NCBI GenBank assembly: GCA_963920665.1
Contig: OY987269.1
Coordinates: 19,904,501 to 19,968,500 of the forward strand
Direction: 5' to 3'
DNA: 64,000 nt
DNA from: Straminergon stramineum
Lineage: Eukaryota; Streptophyta; Bryopsida; Hypnales; Calliergonaceae
Below are positions 58,106 through 64,000 of this stretch, in pieces (the stretch's first letter is position 1; every line of letters starts with the position of its first letter). The position numbers and the translations under genes were made by a program. The notes below the pieces were generated by a model that worked only from the letters and a program-made list of their open reading frames with translations, made no database searches and had not been told where the DNA came from.

Positions 58106-61100
58106 ATGGGGAGTAGAGGAGGAGGCATGGGGAGCGTGGGTGCTGTGTTCGCGCTGCTGCTGCTCTTCTCGGTTGCAATTGAGGTAATGTTCATGTTTTC
58201 GCATTAGCTTCTTCTTTCTGGTACTTAGCTTTATTGATGGGAAACATTTGTCCGTGGACGCATCTAATCGCGTAATGGAGGTACGATCCCTTACAGAGAC
58301 TTGCTAGGTTGCCAGAAGTTTTTTTGCAATTTCAGGAATTTGAGTCTGTGTGAATACGGACTAAGTTTTTTTTAAGGTTTCTTACGCACGGGCGCCATTG
58401 GAGTCAATTTACATTAAACTCACAGGTGGCCTGATAGGTGGCCTGATAGGGGCAATTTCATCTTTGGAGTAGAAAGCGAGAGAATTTGAATTCAGCCCGA
58501 GTCTGGAGAAAATTAAGTTATCTCATTTTTGTTAGCAATGCTATGAAATGGTCAGCCTTTTTTTGTGGTTTTAACGAGCGTAAGGAGCGTTTGCAATCTA
58601 GTAATTTGGGTGAATAATAGGGTAGGCATGTTGTGTTAATGAATATCATTGAACAGCTATTTTTCTTTCCACGGCTTTTGCTGTTCTTGCTGTGGCCGTC
58701 CTTTGCATGGATTGGTAGATGGTGTTGAAAGAGAGTATACTCATGGCGAATCTGAATGTGTACTTGAAACTGAATTCTAGATGCTTCTTCTAGGTTTATG
58801 GCAGTTCGTGGTGCTTTTTCGTTGTGATTTTGAGCTTAAAATTCTAAGCATGTTTGTGCCAGGTCGGAGCAGTGGATGTGATGTTAACCAACAAAGCTTG
58901 GACGGAAAGGTCAAAAAGCGCTCCGTCAGTGTTGTCTCTGTTCAACTTGAAGAGAAATAGCAAATTTATTAGCGAGAAAGTCCTGTCGCATGGTGAGCTG
59001 ATGGAGCTACATGGGTTGCATTTATCCTACTCCTGATTAAGACCGCAATGTTCTTGCAGTGGAAACCTGAAACCATGATATCTGTTTTTTGTTTCTGGCA
59101 ATGATTACGCAATAGTGAACACCGATATGAGCGATTCAGGATATGTGTGATTTGACATTCCATAGGATGAATTCCAACCGTGTTGATTGTTAATAAGCCT
59201 ACATCTTGGAATGCCTAATCAAATGTGAGACGTCTAATGATATCTAGTGTTACTGTTGGATTAGTGAATGACGACTGGGAAGTGTCGAAAAAGGTCAGCA
59301 TTGAAGCCAAAGCGAATTACACCCAGGCAGGTACTGGTGCAAAGTAGTACTTTAATCGAGGCTTTGATTTTCTGTCTTGTCTTTGAGGAGCTCTGTCTGG
59401 TATTTTTCTGGGAAGTTGAATATGGCCTTACGCACGATTTTTAGAGTGTATCTAATCAACATGGTGTGCAGGATACTTGGGACATTACTTGAAACTGGAA
59501 GAAATCGATGCAGTTCATATTCCTATCCCCATCAACCTCATCTTTGTAGGCTTCAATGGCGAGGGAAATCAAGGTATTGTAATTCTGAACCATATTCCAT
59601 TGTTGCCGCTTTAAATGATAAAGAGAGCAGTCAAAGGCGTTGCCTGCTCTGATGGGATTGAACATAAATGACTGCAAGCTGGAAAATCTCACTGAATTTG
59701 ATGCTGGAAATCAGAGTTTGAGTGGTATCCCGTTGCTTTGTGTAAAATTCGGTTGGCATGCAACACAGACAAACCCATTTTTATGGAGGGGCATATACAC
59801 CAGTCCCATTCTGCACACTTTATGAAGGGATTTCTTGAGAATGACAAATGCTAACATCTTTCTGACTGTCTAATTGAGTACTGTGTTCTATATCACGAAG
59901 CTTCTTCTGCACCTGTGACTGAAGTGATTACTTCATTGTCACAGATATCAAGTTGGGACAAGCAGAATTGGAGCGGTGGTTTACGAACATCGACCATTTG
60001 ATTGAACATACTCGTGTGCCACAGCTCGGAGAGTCGTTGACTCCATTCTATCGCTTGAAGGGAGATGGAACTCAGAGACACCATCTTCCCCTTGTTAGTA
60101 ATACTCACTACAAGTAAGCCCCCTTTCGTTCCAGATTGTTTTGAAGAAAGGTTTCAAGCAGTCGAGTATCTGAAAGTATGATGACATCCCCTAATTGGTC
60201 TATTCACAAAGTATTTGGGTTTTTATGTGTTCTTGTTTATGTGACAGTTACTCAGTACATTCTATTGAAATGGATGATGGAGTGACCCGAGTCTTTGAAA
60301 GAGCAATTGTAGCTCTATCCCGAAGGGAAGATCCATCTGACACGAAGTATGCCCTTCTCTCCCTTATTGCCATAGTTTATTCCCTTGAATATTATCCATG
60401 TTTATAGGAGTGGAATCAGCTCCTTGTTGACAGTCGTATGATTGGTAGCTTCATCGCTCAGAGAGCCTGAGGTTGTGGATGTACTGAAGTTTTTGGTCCT
60501 TTTAACTTATAGTCCGTGACGAATTGTAATGAATTTGTGGTTGTGAATTCCTCTGTTCCGCACCTACAGGCTTGACACGGAGGTAATGTGGCAAGTGGAT
60601 ATGGACAGCATGTCACATATTTTTTCCAGCTTCGTGAACTTTCTTCAGCTGGAGGATGCATATAACATCATAGTTCTAAACCCACGAAGAAATGCATCAC
60701 GTGCAAACTATGGTTACAGGTTTGCTTATTTATATTCCTTGTTGATGATTTTGGTGTATTCTAACTCTATGTGTGTTTGCAGAAATGAAAAGGACGTGCT
60801 ATGTCTGCAAACATACAGAATTTGCCCTATACTATTGAGCATGAGTTTATCATGTTTTGTATCGTATTGTCTAGTTTTGGAAAGTTGTTTGTTTCTGTGC
60901 TTTGGGGTCCTTCACAAGGATAAGAAATATTTCACGATAAGAAGAAATATGGATCCGAGCTCATCATATCGAATCAAAGGCATTGTGGCAGGACGATAAA
61001 AGGCAATTGTAAGTCAGCACTTTAAGATGCTTATGGCGTCTAATCCAACAGTGATTGTTATTTTGTGTTGGGAGCAGACGAGGGTTATCTGAAGAGGAAC

Positions 61101-63814
61101 TTCGTTACTTGGAAAATGTGAGAACCTGTGTCCATTTCTTGTTCTAGAACTATGCGTTTTTCTCATTGAGCTTATAAACTCGTTACCTTGCGAATGCTAA
61201 CTGGGAAATACATGCGCAGGATGGAGAAACCAAGAAAAAAGTTTTCGAGTCTAAGGGACTTCGTGTCTCTAATCCTCTAGGTTGGCATCCTCAGACTGTG
61301 CCAATTGATAATAGTGTCTTTCGAGATATTATTAATTAATAATAGTGTTTTTCGAGGTATTTCGAAGAGTTATCTTTTCCACTTTTTCTTGCACTTGGTT
61401 GTAATTCTCTTTTGAGTCGATGTGCAGAGAAGGATAGGTATCAGAAACCTTTATATGCGCGACATCCTATGATGAAATTTGCATGGACCACAGCTAACTA
61501 TAAGGATACGGTACGTTCCAATCTTGCACTCGGCTTTTGTTTCTTGACTCTACCTTCTAGGAGCTGGAGAAAAGATACTTATCCAGTGAATTTCAAGCAT
61601 ACTGATTTACTGCTGGGCCTGCACTTAAGCCTAAAGAACATGTACTCTTATCCGATTGTTCAGACCGGATTCATATTGGGTGCTCGTTGATTCTTAGTAA
61701 ACTGTTAGTTCTGTTCATCAATCACAATTGGAGTTTAGGAGCATGGGGAGTGTATAAGTTTAGTTCATTGAATTCTCAATGTCAAAGCAAATATGAGAGC
61801 TCAAGTTCATAATTATGTTGCATTTGAGATTACATTTTGCTTTTTGATCTCACAAAGTTTGCAGAGACTTCCAGGGGCATTGGGTGGATGCGTACAACAG
61901 TGCTTTAGGTGAAGTGGAAAAGGATTTGTATGGCAAGGCTGCTGTGGATACTTTGATTCACAACGCTCAACAGGTGTGTATTTGAGTTGCGTTCAGTTGC
62001 CTTCCTTACATTCAGTCAGTGTTTGCCGCATTATATTCTGTGAATCTTGTCTATCTATCTGAGGATGCAGCTACCCGTGAAATGGTCTTTGCTACGTCGT
62101 TGGTATGGAAGAGATTCTAGCCGCAGAAGTCAAGTTTAGGGAACGTTGAGCACTTGCAGATGGTCTAGGATTTAAGTCTTGTTTATTTTTAGCTTCTCTT
62201 CTAAACCTATTATTGCTAGTGCTTCTGTGAACGACATATTGTTGCTGTGGACGACTAGACTGAGTTCTTGTTCCTAGTGGCAAGTGTTACTATTTCATGA
62301 AGCATCTTTTTAAAAATTTTTAGATACTGGCTGGACGAAGTGGAGAAGGAAATAGTCTCGTTAGAGCACTCAAGGAAGGGAAACCAACGAACTTGCAAGC
62401 GGACTGTCTGGTGAATACTTGGGTGGGCAAGGAAAGGTATCCATTCTAGGGATTGCATCCATGGTTCGCTGTTGTGTGTCATCTCCGTGACTAGAGTTTT
62501 AGCGTTTGCAGTTTACCGATGTACCTTAGGTAGATATACTTCTTTGGAACCGTGAGATTGTGTGCTAGTGTTTGTAGCTGTTATGAACTGTAAATAGCCT
62601 GAATCTACGACTGCACCCTTTTGGTAACAGGTGGGCTTTTATAGACCTCACAGCAGCTCCCTTCACTTGGGGTCCAACTGTCGGAGGCGAAGGAGTTCGT
62701 GTTGAACGGAGCTTGCCATCTGTTGACGATAGTTTTGGGCCTCACACTCTGCCGACTAGTGGTACCTGCTCTAGGCATTCCAGTTCTCTTTACTAATTTT
62801 CTTTTAAAGTGGTTCGCTGTTTCATATTTAGATTCTTTTGAGTTTCTATTACTCAGAATTCTCAATCTTTCAGTTTCTGGAAACAAAATAATGTTTTTGC
62901 GTTTTTCAGGGGCGTCTGAACAAGAGGTACAAGAAGAGTTGCAGAACATGGTTCAAGATCGCTTCGCCATGTTTGAAGAAAAAGAGGTAAAATAGGTCCT
63001 CTGGCATTCTATTGTCGGGAATTGAACTTCATCGATGCTAAGTAGTTGGATTTGAAAGGAATTGGCAGGGCTGAGTAGGTTTTGTTTTACAGCTTAGGGC
63101 TTATTGAGTATGGTAAATTAAATACATTATGTCTTGGCGCTTCTGAAGTTTACGGTCCGCAACGTCTGGAGACATCTGGTCATGCTCCTGCAAGGCTGGT
63201 CGCTCCCTCATGGGCTCCGTGTGTATTATACATTGATGTGGTATTATACACTAACGGACATTGCTGATGGTTGTGTTTCAGGATCCCCAGCAGCATGCTG
63301 TTGATATGCTTTTGGCTGAAGTGGATGTTTATGAGATGTTTTACTTTAAGCATTGCCAGGGTCGAAATGTCCAGATCCCCTTATGCGAAGGTATTCTCTT
63401 TCATCCATAGCCTGACCTCTTATACTAGGAGCTGCCATACAGTTTATTTCAATTACTGCAAGTTACATATCTACAGCTTGCTGTTGATATGCTTTTGACT
63501 GTACAGACGGGGTAAGTTAATATTTGGTGTAGTCGCTAAAGTTCTCGTTTCTATTGGACTTATGTTTTTTTAAATTGAGTTTTAATTTGTGCATGTAATG
63601 CGGAGTTTTAGTTCATAGGATGAATTCGAGACGAGACTGAGAGTCTCATGCATAGACTTGTTTCCTGCTTGTAGAGCTTCGTGAAAGGATGAATGATGTA
63701 AAATCAGAGTTGGCAAGTTACAGTGAAGAACTACCCCAGGAACCTCAGCGGGTCAAAGCATCTGATGCTTTGAAGCGGATAGAAGAATGGAACTTGTTCT
63801 CAGCCCCTGTAATA
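58106..63814 (+). CDS. SPOT1-like (At5g58100-like) secretory/membrane protein, 5' part, 16 exons
   Basis: Open at the window end; 553 residues are visible. Exons: 58106-58183, 58863-58992, 59265-59330, 59472-59573, 59945-60113, 60248-60346, 60570-60719, 61078-61117, 61220-61280, 61428-61514, 61867-61973, 62324-62436, 62631-62761, 62910-62986, 63282-63390, 63675-63814. Residues 8-26 (GSVGAVFALLLLFSVAIE) are a signal peptide. Landmarks follow: INLIFVGFNGEGNQ, IEHTRVPQLGE, NPRRNASRANYGYRRGLS, HPMMKFAWTTANYKDT, WVGKERWAFIDL, WGPTVGGEGVR, MLLAEVDVYEMFYFKHC and EEWNLFS. From memory these match a plant family of large membrane proteins, including Arabidopsis At5g58100, reported to affect pollen exine formation. 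The biochemical activity is unknown. The exon 10 to 11 joint needs the weaker donor at 61515 and the second AG of a CAGAG acceptor to keep frame. No missing block is obvious. Confidence 0.83.
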
Positions 63815-64000
63815 GTATGTCTTTGGAAGCTCAATATTTCATTCCTCCTGAGATATCATCTCATCCTTTATTTGATTTGTGCCTGGTTTTTGTATTTCTT
63901 TCTATAAGTTGAGAATGCTGTACACTCCGAAGTCTTCGTGTGTATTATAGATGACCTCATAATTTGGCTTTCTAGATGGACACTTTCTACCCCAAATAAT

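Noticed and set aside
1..64000. tRNA, rRNA, CRISPR or bacterial-type operon
   Set aside because: No cloverleaf with conserved arms, no rRNA segment and no regularly spaced identical repeats were found; gene structure is eukaryotic.

Overview
The window is nuclear DNA of a green-lineage eukaryote, most likely a streptophyte alga or an early-diverging land plant. It has multi-exon genes with GT-AG introns, long AT-rich intergenic stretches full of small inverted-repeat elements, a plastid-targeted ferredoxin, plant-type H2B genes, a hybrid PAS histidine kinase and a GT47 glycosyltransferase. H2B ends in -FTSA as in green algae (land plants usually end in -FTSS), is split by an intron, and is followed by a histone-type 3' hairpin. 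These traits favour an alga over a flowering plant. The species cannot be named from the sequence.

Layout. Positions 1-21300 hold no gene I can support. They contain miniature elements with TTAACCCC ends, a large foldback-like inverted-repeat structure (about 1870-10355), a CACTA-like miniature element, microsatellites and a purine-rich tract. Seven genes follow: a PAS/histidine-kinase/receiver protein (22313-27777, +); an exostosin-family (GT47) protein (34231-36364, +); two H2B genes in inverted orientation, 39252-39869 (-) and 43579-44196 (+), separated by 3.7 kb with a 200-base assembly gap; a TMEM192/FIP1-like membrane and coiled-coil protein (about 46892-51133, +); plastid ferredoxin FdC2 (51788-53518, -), convergent with the previous gene; and the 5' part of a long SPOT1-like (Arabidopsis At5g58100-like) secretory protein (58106 to beyond 63814, +), cut by the window end.

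The genes do not form one pathway; this is an ordinary eukaryotic gene neighbourhood with unrelated functions (signalling, wall glycosylation, chromatin, membrane traffic, plastid redox). The more unusual content is at the DNA level. The two H2B genes are nearly identical from start codon to 3' hairpin, intron included, yet their promoters have diverged, which suggests gene conversion. Several families of piggyBac-like TTAA miniature elements are nested into one another. A multi-kilobase foldback structure has arms made of about 75-bp subrepeats. The GT47 intron has grown by tandem duplication. Exon boundaries were worked out by hand from splice sites, reading phase and remembered family sequences; no alignment software was used.
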